Assembly (NCBI GenBank): GCA_037176725.1
Contig: JAZBRS010000057.1
Coordinates: 87,317,501 to 87,381,500 of the forward strand
Length of the DNA stretch: 64,000 nt
Reading direction: 5' to 3'
From: Posidonia oceanica
Lineage: Eukaryota; Streptophyta; Magnoliopsida; Alismatales; Posidoniaceae
Positions 21,801 through 33,871 of this stretch are shown piece by piece (within the stretch, counting starts at the first letter, position 1; each line of letters begins with the position of its first letter). A program made the position numbers and the translations under genes. The notes under the pieces are model-generated. The model was not told the DNA's origin. It saw nothing but the letters and a program-made list of their open reading frames with translations, and made no database searches.

Positions 21801-24800
21801 GCAATCTATGGTTGTCTTGCTGCAACTTCCTGCCTTATTGGTTATTAATTTAATGTTTCTCCCTTCTCTTTGTGCCAAGTGTGCACTTTGTATATTTCCA
21901 TATGATCATACTTGTGGAATTGAAGTAGTTTTTTTTACTGAACATATGTGTAAGAAAAGTTTAAATTATTTATGAAACGTGATTTATAGACTGTATAAAT
22001 TAAATTAAAGGAATTTTTTATTTAATGATGCATAGGATTTTATGAGTTGCTTGCCAATTGTTCTTGTTAAAGTTGGTAGAGAATAGAATTCATGTATTAC
22101 TACTCTCAAGAGAATACAATCTCCCCTATATATAGGCAATCTATGGTTGTCTTGCTGCAACTTCCTGCCTTATTGGTTATTAATTTAATGTTTCTCCCTT
22201 CTCTTTGTGCCAAGTGTGCACTTTGTATATTTCCATATGATCATACTTGTGGAATTGAAGTAGTTTTTTTTACTGAACATATGTGTAAGAAAAGTTTAAA
22301 TTATTTATGAAACGTGATTTATAGACTGTATAAATTAAATTAAAGGAATTTTTTATTTAATGATGCATAGGATTTATGAGTTGCTTGTCAATTGTTCTTG
22401 TTAAAGTAGGTAGAGAATAAAATTCATGTATTACTACTCTCAAGAGAATACAATCTCTCCTATATATAGGAGAGAACTTACTTAATCTACAAGGAACTTC
22501 TTAAACGGATAACACAAAGATCCATGTACTCTAACACTTTCCCTCAAGCATCTAACATGCACAACTTGCTATTGACTCTTACGCAATTATGACAAAGAAA
22601 TACATAATTTAGAAGAAATAATGATAGCAGTAATAATAGTAGCAGCAGTAGGCATGGAGATAATCATCTAAAAGATGACAGTAACCAATCTAACAGGAGA
22701 GGATTGGCAACCTTCAGACAAGCTCTGTGGAGATGATTAAAGACTAAGTAACCATTCCAGAGCACAAACAATCATACAACAACACAGCAATAGTCCCTAA
22801 ATACTGTATATAGGGCTACAATAGTCCCAAGTAGGACCACGAGGGAGATCCTACACGCAGTCCAGCAGTATATACAGTTATAAATCAAGCCATACAAGAC
22901 CTGGACGTTGGGCACAAGAGTAGGAGACCATGGAAAGGCCTGTCGGCAATGTAGAAGCCCATATCATGGCCCAATGACTGTTGAACGTCCAGATCTAGGC
23001 CTTGTAGTGGTTGATGGTGATGAGATAGGGCCTACAGGGCCCGATGGAATCTACTGTAGTGTTTCCGATTATTGCTACAGTGATTTCGGCAATGCTACAG
23101 TATTTCCTGCGATGCTATAGTATTCCGACAGGCCGTTACAGTATCTCCGGTGATGCTACAATATTTTCGACGATACTATAGTGATTTCGGTGACTCTACA
23201 GTATTCCGGCGGACCGCTACATTATCTCCGGCGATGCTACAGTGTCAATGGCAACCGTCAGATGAGGGTGTGTTAGGTTTAGGGTTTCTCTTGAACCAAT
23301 GCTCTAGATACCTTGTGAAAGTAGATAGAGAATAGAATTCATGCATTACTACTCTCAAGAGAATACAATCTCCTCTACATACAGGAGAGAACTTACTTAA
23401 CTTAGAAGAAATATCTTAAACAGATAACACAAAGATCCATATAAGGATCCATCTACTGTAACAGTTTTTTGTTGTTTTTTTAAGTGGTGCACATATACTC
23501 TTGTCATATATGTCATTTACGGTATTTTTTTCATGGTAGATACAGTTGAATCAGCCTTTTCCTTGTTTTCTATATGTTGAAATCAGGTGTTAATACTGAA
23601 GCTAGTAAGGGGCAAAATACAACCTAAATAGTAGGAAAAGGATGAAGGAAAAAGGAAATATAACAATAGTATAAAGAACAAAATACACAACAAAACACAG
23701 GTATAAAAGTGTACTGCAAGATGAGTTATAGTTGGCTTTAATTAGTACAAGGCATTATTGAAACTCTACAGCTTCTGTTTCTGCACTGCTGATTGAAGGC
23801 ACTTGGTGAGAGGAGTCTTCACCGAATTCACAAATTCACTTAGAAGATGCTAATAGCTTGGAGATGTTTTGTAACCCTCAACCGATAAATAACATTGTTC
23901 TATTCTATGTAACTTATTTGATGACTTGTTTGCAGTATGCTGTTAATTCCACATGGTTAAGCTACTGTGAACATCTGATGAGAGAATTCTTTTCTTTTTT
24001 GTTCCTCTTTTTTGCAGATTGGCACTGGTGTAACTAATGCTCTGATTAATGCAAGAAAGATGCTTGACAAAGAGTTTGCGGGTGAAGCAGAAGACGTTCC
24101 TATATTGTCAACTAGTGCTGCGTATGGTGTGTATATGGCAGTTTCAAGTAACCTTAGGTATGTTGTCTTTTGTTTATTTTGTGCAAGTAATATAAGAAGA
24201 AAGGTTGCTTAGCATATCTATGGTCTACCTCTTCTCTTTCGTATCTGACGTCATGCTAGAATTTTGGCACAACATGTAATTAGTCTTTGGTCTATTCACT
24301 TTCATTTCAAGCTTGTACATTTTGACACTTATCTGTTTCTGTTTAGGGCCCATTTAGAGTAGTAATTGTTTTTTTTTATTTCAAAATTTTAATAAAGATG
24401 TTATAGGATACAACATTAAAATTTATATCTGGCAAATACTTTCCCACTCCCATGTACCATTTGTATCACCTTTTCTCTCCATGTTTCCCTCTTTGCAAAC
24501 GCCTGATTGTAAAAAAAGAGATGCTTTACTTATTTTTTGAAAACTGTGGTATATACAAGATCCTTGGCATTTTGAAGGAATTCTAAAAGCCACCCACTAT
24601 CTTCTCAAGAAACAGTGAATTTAGTAAAATTAAGTTATGTCCATTTAAACCTTACTCTTTTTTATGTCCACTACCTTCGACCATTTAGGAGGGACTTTCA
24701 TTTTGTCATCAACTGTAAATCTGGATAGTGCGCGGGTATTAGGACACGTGTGTTAGTCTATAGTAATATGTTTCTGAATTGAGTCATGAACTAGAATCAA

Positions 24801-25520
24801 ATTCCCGGCGTGCAGCAGTTTTATGATGCAAAATTATGATGATTTGGATTCTGTAGGAGATTAATGAGACACTAGAATTAGACAATTCGAAAAGCTATGG
24901 TGCAGTGGAAGTGATTTTAAGTTCTGATGTTTGAAGGTTTTTCACCATCACAATTTAGTCATTCCAAGGAACTTATCCTGAGAAAACCGAATAAGATTAC
25001 AAGCAGAAGCTATATGTCAAAGGTCCTTTGGCATAAAGAAACCTTCTGAGCACTAGCATGGGAATTTTACTGTGAAAATTGGGTAATCTTTGAAAATTAA
25101 ATCAGTGCAAGCAACCTCAAAATGCTTATGCTGCCTGCAGCAAACTCAGTGTAGGAAAATGATATTGAGTTATATGGATGCTATACGTGTAAACTTGGTG
25201 CTAAAGTAACTAGTGAACTTTTTAAAATCATCACACTTACCCTGAATGGTTCGTTGCTGTTCTAACAGGTACCAGGTTCTGGCTGGTGTTATAGAGCAAC
25301 GAATCTTGGAGCCCTTGCTACATGAACAAAAGCTCATTTTGAGTGCCCTGTGCTTTGCTGTTCGTACAGGGAACACATTTTTGGGATCATTAATGTGAGA
25401 TTGCCGTTCACCACATGGAATTTCTTGACTACAAATTCTTCTTAAGCTGACTGTTATCTTTCAATATTTTGTTTCTGGAACAGGTGGGTTGATTATGCCC
25501 GTTGGGTGGGAATTCAATAG
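18819..25520 (+). CDS. RETICULATA-related chloroplast protein (DUF3411 family)
   Basis: Eight exons: 18819-19337, 20058-20126, 21245-21376, 21471-21524, 21630-21674, 24018-24157, 25269-25394, 25484-25520. All introns are GT-AG and the product is 373 residues, close to the family's usual size. Residues 1-65 are Ala/Ser-rich with basic residues, like a plastid transit peptide. A Gly-rich linker (about 63-82) precedes the DUF3411 domain (about 92-373). Hydrophobic, probably membrane-spanning stretches are at about 197-216 (IIADFMLVWLPAPTV), 262-285 and 341-362. It ends DYARWVGIQ. RETICULATA-related proteins are chloroplast-envelope membrane proteins needed for normal mesophyll development and leaf reticulation patterns. 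Their biochemical activity is not settled. It resembles the RER3/RER4 branch most, but I cannot choose between them. Exon 1 is GC-rich and later exons AT-rich. All frames and splice phases are intact, so it is probably functional. Confidence 0.92.
21799..22468. repeat. 335-bp tandem duplication in intron 5
   Basis: Units 21799-22133 and 22134-22468 are nearly identical. Each runs from AGGCAATCTATGG through intronic sequence into the first part of a retroelement LTR, up to TATATATAGG. The junction has an AGG microhomology shared by both breakpoints. Since the unit contains the LTR's outer 70 bp or so, the duplication happened after the retroelement inserted. The identical short open frames in both units have no coding meaning. 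Confidence 0.9.
22399..23463 (-). mobile_element. TRIM-like miniature LTR retrotransposon, antisense in intron 5
   Basis: Direct terminal repeats lie at 22399-22536 and 23314-23463. On the minus strand they start TGTTA and end ACA. Inside the right LTR, on the minus strand, AGGTATCTAGAGC resembles the initiator-Met tRNA primer-binding site. Beside the left LTR, GCTTGAGGGAAAG on the minus strand is a polypurine tract. The 5-bp flanks GTTCT and GTTTT are near-matching. The element is only about 1.07 kb with no gag or pol, the layout of terminal-repeat retrotransposons in miniature. It must use proteins supplied by a copia-type relative. Confidence 0.75.
23074..23245. repeat. About 20-bp tandem repeat inside the TRIM-like element
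   Basis: About eight consecutive units of 20-21 bp follow the pattern GCTACAGTATTTCCGGCGAT. Variants include GCTATAGTATTCCGAC and GTTACAGTATCTCCGGTGAT. The array fills much of the non-coding interior of the element between the LTRs. Confidence 0.8.
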
Positions 25521-26405
25521 AGTCAGAGAATAGAGCAACTGGCTGGGTCGAATTTAAAATGTTCTTTGTTATGAATTTGCTGTGTACTTGAAGTCGGGTC
25601 AAAAGGAAGGGAGTCTCCATTTCCTTCGTTTTGTGCTGTTCTACTTGCAGCCGTGACATTAAACCAACATGGAAGAATCTACAATTCTTCAAGGTACAAC
25701 AGTTTGGCAACTGTGATCTCACTTGTGTTGCAAAACTGTGATATCACTTCCCTCGCTCTTTTTACTCACTCCAGCAAAGATGCTGAATTATGAAGATCTC
25801 CATTCATTTGTCGATTTGTCCATTGAAGATATTATTGGCACCTTCAAATTTCAGAAGGATGTATTTTCAAAATTTCAAAAATTTCAGAAGGATGTATTTA
25901 TTGGTCATAAGTGTCATGACCAACTTGGCTTTCCATATTGATGTTGGGTGGTTCGTAGTACATCTGCATGCTACGTATGATACTGACTCCTTTTCCAACA
26001 GCTGCAACAATGGATAATCTAACTTTTGACCTCAAAAGAGTTTTTAACAAGTAGGCCATATAATCTAAGAAGGTCTAATATAAGAAAGTCCATTAAAGAT
26101 GTTACTTCAAGTTCAAGGTCTACTATCAGCTCAAAAGCAAAGGGTGGAGGCATTTTATGTACTTAAGACACTTTTCTTTTCTATATGTATCAAGTGTGAT
26201 CTCATCTACAGGATTTGAAATAAAAAGGAAAGATTTGGATAAAAAATCTAAAAATGTTGATTTGTCCCTTTCATTTGATCATATCGAAGGAATTTGAGAA
26301 ATTTTGAATTCAAATGCAAGTTAAAATGGAGGTACACCATCTTTATACAAGGAAGGGAGATGACGCGAGGCAAAGAGAGAAAGAGGAAGCCGTCCAAGGA
26401 GCAAT
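25521..26405 (+). other. Downstream of the RETICULATA-related gene; 3' UTR and flank
   Basis: No further gene was recognised. The 3' untranslated region must begin here. An AATAAA at 26219-26224 is a possible but distant polyadenylation signal, and nothing closer is convincing. A local direct repeat, TTTCAGAAGGATGTATTT, occurs at about 25849 and 25884. Confidence 0.4.
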
Positions 26406-27260
26406 GTTGTATTATATATTATTCGATATTATATTTAATAACACAAAACTTATAGGCACAATACATGATTCATTATTTCATATTGTCCTTATATGTAATG
26501 TTGTACCATATATTGTTCGCCACTATATTCAATAATACAAAATTTATAGGCATGATACATGATTTATGTATGTCATATTGTCTCTATATGTAATGTTGTA
26601 CAATGTATTATTCGACAATATATTCAATAACACAAATTTATGCATTCAACATATGATTACATGCACTTTTTCAATTTTATATTTCGTTGGTATTTGTTTG
26701 TCGCTCCTGTACTTTTATTCTTTAGACATCATATTCAAAGACATCCTTTTGACACATCATGGGTGATAGAATATGATATATCGACATTATGTTCGATTTA
26801 TTATGATGTTAATTTAATTAAATTATGTTTGATTTAACAATTGGATCGATAATATATTTGATTTCACACTTGGATATGTTCTATATCATATTTATTGATA
26901 CTATATTTGATTTATGTCAAACTTCATATTGTTATTAAATCATGCTAGATTACGTATTTTTATCGATGTTATATTCGATTATACGTATATTTGATCCCGT
27001 ATTCTCTTTTACAATAGATCATGTATTTTCATCGACATCATGTTCGATTATACACATTTGTTCTCGCATTTTATATAAAAATGTCGTTCACACTTGAGCA
27101 TACATATTTTATCGACATTATATTCGATAATATATGTGTTTAATATGGTATTTTTCTCAACATTTTATGTGTTAACCATATGTTAATTTCGACATTATAT
27201 TCGAATATACATGAAAATTATATGTTAATCCCGACATTATATTCGAACATATATGATTAC
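26406..27260. repeat. Tandem and dispersed AT-rich repeats with ATTCGA cores
   Basis: Three units of about 94 bp start with GTTGTA at 26406, 26500 and 26595, the third incomplete. Each has a TATTATTCGA-type phrase followed by TATATTCAATAACACAAA. Further right, to about 27260, short phrases such as GACATTATATTCGAT and TCGACATCATGTTCGAT recur irregularly about ten times. It looks like an expanding AT-rich minisatellite. Confidence 0.65.
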
Positions 27261-28720
27261 ATATAAATTATTTTTCCCGTTTACCATTGATATATGAATT
27301 TTATTATATAAGTTTTCTCTCTTTTATATTGGAATATGTGTGTGATAATTGTAATGAGGTTTTTTCATGGTAATTAAAGAACCATCATCAAAAGTAGTGC
27401 GTGAGAAGTCTAGATATTGAAAAATTACGATAACACCCTGAAATTCGTTGAAAAATACAAATTCTACGAGAGTGTAGAAAAGAACCCGTAAACACTAACT
27501 ATGTGAGAGCTGAAACGCTATAATTTTATCTTTCTAAAAAAAAAAACTAAAACGCTATCCCTTTCGACAATCATCTCTCTTGCATTTTGTTATTCAAGAA
27601 GCATTTAATCGTTATATGTTGAATAGTTGAACCTACCCATCTATAATCACATTGCGTCCATTCACATTTTAGGGGCTATGAGAGCATTTATATCATTTTG
27701 AACATCTTAGATTCATCTTAGTTTTTAATCAAAAGTTTGTTTTATTTGTCAAAAGTTATATTTGATAGTTTTTCTTTAAAGAGCTTTTTTAGTTCAAAAT
27801 CATAAAAAAGTTGATCACTACTTTTCAAAAAAAGCTTTGGAAGAAATACATATTTGAAACTATATATTTTTTTCTAGAAGAATGCTTTTTCAAAAGTTGT
27901 AGTCCCAGATATAGTTCTAAAATGAGACCTTAGTTTAATATATAGATAAAGGAGGATGCAATACAAGATATATAGAATTAATGAATTGAAACATATGGTT
28001 ACATAAGAACTAAGAAAAGAAGTCATAAGAAAATACAGTGCAAATATCAGGTTGTAACAACAAATATCTAAAAATAAAAACATCAATACCTGACTTGTTA
28101 TGTTAACTAAACTGCAATTAGTATGAACTATTCTAGTTTAGGATTTAGACACTGGTAACATGTCAAGACTAGAGATAGGTTTAAAATCCTAATTTAGCTC
28201 ATGGAGGGTCTAAGGAGACTTGGGTGTTTGGTCTAAAAGCTAGCTTATCATGGACCTCTTCTTACTCTCTTGTAAGCAAATTTAGCTCAAGGTTGGACAA
28301 ACCAAGTCTCATTTGACTCTATTATACTATATTATACTAATGCAACTGGGCTCAACCTACGTTTTTATCCGATGATAGATAGTTTCATCCCCTGACAAGT
28401 CGTTCCCTGAACTGGGCTCCTAGGGAGGGTCGATCTATCATTCTTCTTCCACACTTGAATCACAACAACTATCACCCTCCCATCCTTTAATTGTTGCATT
28501 TCCTTCCCTCTTCTACCATTAGCTAAGTAGTAGCATGGCCCACTCACTATAGCCCTGACACATGGCTTTGCGTCACATATTCCCACAGATGTTGTTGCCA
28601 AGTCATGCAACTGTCAAGATGAGATGGGAATCCAATAATTGTCAACACCTTTGCTGAGATATCAGGAGATTAGAGAGGCTTTTATGCTTAAATCAGGATC
28701 ACTCCAATATATATATATAA
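27261..28720. other. AT-rich intergenic DNA without recognisable features
   Basis: The frames at 27874-28086 and 28365-28610 (minus) resemble nothing I know. No terminal repeats or RNA genes were noticed. Confidence 0.5.
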
Positions 28721-28724
28721 TTTG

Positions 28725-28765
<41 letters not shown>

Positions 28766-28807
28766 GCATATATATAGAGTAATGATCTATATATATTTGT
28801 CTATGTC

Positions 28808-28848
<41 letters not shown>
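28721..28848. repeat. Mirror pair of microsatellites, (TC)n(TA)n ... (TA)n(GA)n
   Basis: A (TC)n run followed by (TA)n at 28723-28765 is mirrored by (TA)n followed by (GA)n at 28810-28850. AGAGTAATGATCT lies between them and again just after, so the block is an imperfect inverted repeat. The second AGTAATGATCT begins the element at 28849. Confidence 0.85.
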
Positions 28849-28850
<2 letters not shown>

Positions 28851-29116
28851 TAATGATCTGGTAAGGTCCTACTCTACTTAATCTAATTAAGACCCTAATC
28901 TTGATTGTCTAATCCAAATACACACCATACATCTTAACCATACAATTTAAAAAAAGGAAGATACATTCAAAGTCTATGGAAAAACATGTAAAATCCCAAA
29001 AATCTAGGAATCACGTATCCCAAAAATCGCATTAAAATCCCACCAACTCCAGCGTCAGTTCTCTTCCTCTCCAATCTCTCTCTTACTTTCCCAAACTTTT
29101 TGCCTTACTCATCATC

Positions 29117-29310
29117 CCCGTGGAGAAGAAGCCGAAGGCTTGAAGAAGCTCCCTTCGAAGGACGGCGTGGACAAGAAGAAGAAGAAGAAGAAGGTGAAGA
29201 GCGTGGAGACGTACAAGATCTACATCTTCAAGGTGTTGAAGTAGGTACATCCCGACATCGGAATCTCCAGCAAAGCCATGGGGATCATGAACAGCTTCAT
29301 CAACAACATC
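29117..29310 (+). pseudogene. Histone H2B gene fragment
   Basis: The reading runs from the Lys-rich tail (PVEKKPKA, then KKLPSKDG and a run of seven lysines) into the histone fold ([31 protein letters not shown]), stopping abruptly at INNI. It covers about half of H2B: the end of the tail, helix 1 and the start of helix 2. A frameshift lies near 29140, and the Gln after KVLK is a TAG. It has no intron, as usual for core histone genes, so genomic capture and retroposition cannot be told apart. It is not functional. Confidence 0.92.
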
Positions 29311-29319
29311 AAATCAATC

Positions 29320-29575
29320 TTCCATTTCCACCAACCTCCCTCTTTCTTTCCATTCCACCTTCTTCTTTCTCATTTACTCCGCCGTCCCTATTCCCTCAAA
29401 CGAACGAATCGGCGACCCGTCCTCTTCTAGTTCGACAAAGAAAAACCTTCACAAAATACTGTAGTCTTCCCCTCCGACGATGGAAGACTCCCAGCAACAA
29501 CCTTGAGGCGTAGCCGCTGCATCGCCATGGTTTCGTCAAGGCTAAGGCTTCTGGATTTGGATGAGGGAGAAGGTC
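29320..29575 (+). other. CT- and GC-richer stretch next to the H2B fragment, origin unknown
   Basis: The stretch runs from a pyrimidine-rich part (29320-29400) to GACGATGGAAGACTCC and TAAGGCTTCTGGATTTGG. Its composition stands out from the AT-rich flanks and it looks like another captured exon or leader. No protein family could be recognised. Confidence 0.3.
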
Positions 29576-30300
29576 TACCTTTTTATAAAATACATTTTTT
29601 ATTTACATGGGATTTTCATTTTTATGTTTCTCAGTTGGGATAATGTCTTGATTTTTTTATACCTAAATCAATAAATAAGAAAAATACACTATTATTGTAT
29701 TGAAAAGTGATTGTTTAATGCTAAATGTAGTTTAGTTTTTATGTATTTATGTTAAACCTTAGCAAATATCCGTAGTTTTTTCCATCCGAGGAGAAAAATA
29801 AACTATAGGAAAAAATCAATAAAATACTGAGCTAGAAAAACAACAGAAGTAGTATTAAATAAAATTTCAGTTATTTAGAGGTCTAATATATTTCAGTATT
29901 CATCCTACTATTACTGAAATTGATGTATGACCTTGAATTAGCATGAGGTGTAAATGATGGCTAAATTCACTGAATTAGAGAGATCATTACAATTACATAC
30001 TATAATTGAATGTTAACATGATTTATACACTTAACTGTTTAGTGATTTTAACTCTGAAATTGCTACCTATTTGAATTGGATAATTTCCCTTAACTGATTT
30101 ATGTAAGAAATTATGAGTACATGTTATTTACTTAACCTCTCAGAAATATTAGATGCATTGTCTTACAATGCATTGGTTTACGCTTGGATATATAATAACC
30201 TAATAATATCAAAATGTTGTGTGTTATATATAATATTTGTATGTACTGAATTTATGTACATCAATCAATTGGAGATTGCAATCCGTTAGTTATGTATGTA

Positions 30301-31545
30301 TTTCAGTAATTACTTTCCATAAGTCACTGTTACATTTAGTAAATTACTGATGATAAACATTAACTGACAGTAGATTTACAATTAAAGAAAACTGAGAAGA
30401 AGTGAGATTATGGAAGAAATAAATGGAAGAAAAACAATTGTAATTAACGTCATATAGGTGATAAATTGTTATATGAATGGAATAGTAGACAAAAAGATAA
30501 TGACATCACATGCATCGAAATACGCAAACATATTTGCGATCATATTTCGCCGTAAATAGACAACTGACATCGGTAATTACTTGCTTGCGTTATATTAATT
30601 ATTTTCACATCTCAGTAATTACTTTACATAAATTACTGTTACATTCAGTAAATTACTAATGATAAACCTTCAATTCCTTTTAAACTACTTTTAGGATATA
30701 TACATCAGGGAACCTGACACAGTTTAATATCATAATGTCAAAAAAAAAATCATGCCACATTATAATTATCAACATATATTATAAAACTTAATTTACATCA
30801 AATGTCTACAAAAACAACTGCCAATAAAGTAGTAGATAACTTAAAGTTTATTTGAAATAAATGAAACTACGTAGAATGTTGAAATTCACTATTATCCGTC
30901 TGTGAGCCATTGCTTGTGCCTTCCTCTTCATGTTCAATACTACAAAACATGATATAAACAAAATTGCGGTTGATATAAACTAAATTCCCTTTTGCTATTT
31001 GATCAAAGTCTGAAAAGCTATTTTGAGATAAAAAAAGGTATGATATGATTTGCGGCTTATTAGTTAGTCTGGTAAATGTCTCATTAGTTATATCTATGAA
31101 CCATCAAAATATCAACTTATGTAGCATTTTCTTGGCAATAATGCATAGAATTGGATGGGGGTTTATTAATGCAGATATTTGGTGTTGGGCTGTATACACC
31201 AGTTATTATTATTATTTTTTCATGTAATGTTGTGCAAGTTGGCAATACATTAGTTGTTATCACATTTACGTAATTACTTAATTTATATACAACAATAATT
31301 ACAAGATTGCATTCCATTAGATATTATCACATTTCAGTAATTACTTTTAATCCGTCACTATTACATTCAGTAAATTACCGATGATAAAGAATAAATGATA
31401 GCCGATTTACAATTGAAAAAAAATAAGATGTGAGATTATGAAAGATATAGATTACTAATTACTACATTGCGTTCTAATAGTTATTCTAAAATTTCAGTAC
31501 TTCGGTAAATCAGTGTAACATTCAGTAAATTACTGTTTGTACAAC
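30301..31545. repeat. Dispersed TTTCAGTAATTACTTT / CATTCAGTAAATTAC repeats
   Basis: A block of 60-120 bp joining CAGTAATTACTTT, CACTGTTACATTCAG and TAAATTACTGATGATAAA recurs at about 30301, 30612, 31335 and 31492, all in the same orientation. Two copies extend into GATTTACAATTAAAG...GTGAGATTATG. They lie inside E0 and could be internal binding-site repeats of the element. The rest of 29580-31860 has no recognisable gene. Confidence 0.6.
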
Positions 31546-31862
31546 TTGATATTATTCTATAATATTCTAATGATAAATACATCAATGATCTCATTGTCCA
31601 CCCAACAAACAGTGCATGAATGGGGCTTAGCACTTAAGTAATCACTATCCACATTGAAATAGATCTGTTTATAGCTCTATAAAGTAATGCAAAGCACATA
31701 TTTGAATTTTACATTGAGGTATGAGGGAATTATCCAATCCCCTGCCCAATACACTTCCGATTTCTGAAACCTTGGTCCTCGCAATTACACAGTAATATTG
31801 CACGAAGGGTTTACATACAAACAAGCTACAAACAAGAATTTTAATTGCCACAATACCAGAAG

Positions 31863-31975
31863 CTTGTTGTTGGTGACGGGAACGGGCATGTTGGGTTGGG
31901 CGTGAAGTGCGCCAAGGAGGTGGCGACGGCGATCCAGGGGAGTATCATCCTGGCGAAGCTGTCGGTGATCCCTGT
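31863..31975 (+). pseudogene. RPS2: Ribosomal protein S2 (uS5) fragment 1
   Basis: One frame reads [20 protein letters not shown] and continues to AKLSVIPV, about 37 residues of the central S5-type domain of the cytosolic small-subunit protein S2, which forms part of the ribosomal decoding region. It breaks off sharply after ATCCCTGT, into AT-rich DNA. It keeps residues (GLG, ILAK) that fragment 2 at 33872 has lost, so each copy decayed separately. Far too short to function. Confidence 0.92.
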
Positions 31976-33871
31976 CTCATTAGCAATTGTAAAGAACTTC
32001 ATAAAACTGTTTTAGCAGAAAAACTTCCTGCAATTTCAAAATTTTAGAATACAAATGCTCCCACATGGTGGCAATTCTTCAGCACCATTTTTTTGTGATT
32101 CCAAGGCGAAATATGTTTTCATTAGCTTTCCTTGACAATTTTGGACACTTTCTAGAGTTGCTGTAAATTCAATAACAGTTCGCTTGATGTTCAGCTCCTG
32201 TAGATGGTGATTTCCATGATTGCAGATTGCTCTTTGATAAATGATGTTGTTAATCAAGAGAGCAGAATCAAACATGGGAAAAAGCATATACTACGAAAAA
32301 GATGAGAAGAGGGAAAAACAATAGAAATTGAATGCATCAGAAAAAGTTGGCTGACAACAATTTCACAACTCTTGTTCATTAAATTTGATAATAAATCAGG
32401 TGAAAAGCATCATTACAATTGGATTTTCTTCTAAGAGCTAGCACCATTTAAAGGTCACAATACTAATATGACATACAATGATACAAATATAGTGAAAAAC
32501 TGAAACATAACTAGAAAGTATACCTGTTTTGCAACAGTACAAAGCAGAATAAGTTATAAACAACAAGAACTGTTTTACTTTCTTACATAAATAAGACATT
32601 AAAAAAAACACATTGAAGAGGAAAAAATAATACATAAACCACAAATGACTTATAAAAACGACATGAATAACTTGCATGTTGTAAATTGTAATACAGTAAG
32701 AAATAGGTGCAACAACCTAGAATAAAATACATGGTTTTGTACAGTGCTTGAATGAATGTCTTACCCCATAATGCTGATATTCAAAACCAAAAGATAATGG
32801 TGCAATACAAGAAACCATTTTGCAATAATTGTGGGAAAAAAATATAGTCACCTAAAATGAATGATAAATAAGATGCCTGAACAGATCACTTCTTCTGTTA
32901 GATGGGTTATAGTAGAAGAAGCAGTCTTGAATAGACCTCAATAAAGGAAAAGATTCATGTTGGAAGGCCAATCATATTTGGATTAAATAATGTTGTTTTG
33001 GATCACTAAAAGCATCACATTGAAGACCCATTGTAGCTAAAAATGAAGCAAAGTTGATTTTGTTCTGGACCATCAACAAACACAGTTCAAAGCTCAGATA
33101 GAAACAGCTTTATGAGACAAATACAACCCATGACATACTTAAAGTAGAAAAATACAGTTCTCAAAAAAACAGTTGGGAAGGTATTACCAATTTATGATCA
33201 GAAGTATAAGCATAACATCTTCTTTATTAGGCTCATATCTGCTCTAAATCCCTGAGGACCGTGCAATATTTACTTGACTTGCTATGAAAATAGGGACAAC
33301 AAATATAACAAAAAAGAACTAGATACAAAAGATGAAATTCGTTTCCGATGGATACCAATACTTCTCACCAAGGTAGTTGCAACACAACTTGGAATTTCAA
33401 AGATGAAACTTCAATTTTATTTATTCAATGAAAGTTGTAGCATTAAGAAATGAATACAAATAGAGATAGTAGGAATTCCTATAACTGAAAAAGAGAATGC
33501 AACAAGGCTTTTACGAAGGAAGAAGGAAACATCTTTGGTATCTCCATCTACATGTCTATTACACTCCTGCAGTAAGCAAGGTTGCAGTTAACACAATGCC
33601 ACATGTAAAACTGCATCATTCTGAATTGACAAGCTATTTGAACCTTGAACCACAAACACATAGCAATTCATTAAAAAGAATTAATTTAGCATTTGTCAAT
33701 ATTCACAAGGACTTCTGCTTCCGCCAAAGAATGGAGAGCAAAGTCAACCATGAATATACTGATACAAGTATGAGATAATATGCAGAAGAATAAACTCACA
33801 GAGAATTAACAGGAGGAGGAAAAAAATACCAGGGAATTTACATTATATTATACATATGCAACCAGAAAAAC
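31976..33871. other. AT-rich interior of E0 between the two RPS2 fragments
   Basis: Open frames at 32036-32287 and 32438-32677 (minus) and 33497-33778 (plus) have no recognisable similarity. I see no splice-like structure linking the two RPS2 fragments. They overlap in content, so this is not an intron. Confidence 0.45.

Noticed and set aside
21781..22310. Two identical open frames in intron 5 as a duplicated small gene
   Set aside because: They lie wholly inside an intronic 335-bp tandem duplication that includes LTR sequence and carry no signs of coding.
30890..30960. C-terminal exon of a FAR1- or MULE-type transposase on the minus strand
   Set aside because: Only a short acidic Ser/Glu/Asn-rich reading is visible, with no domain to support it.
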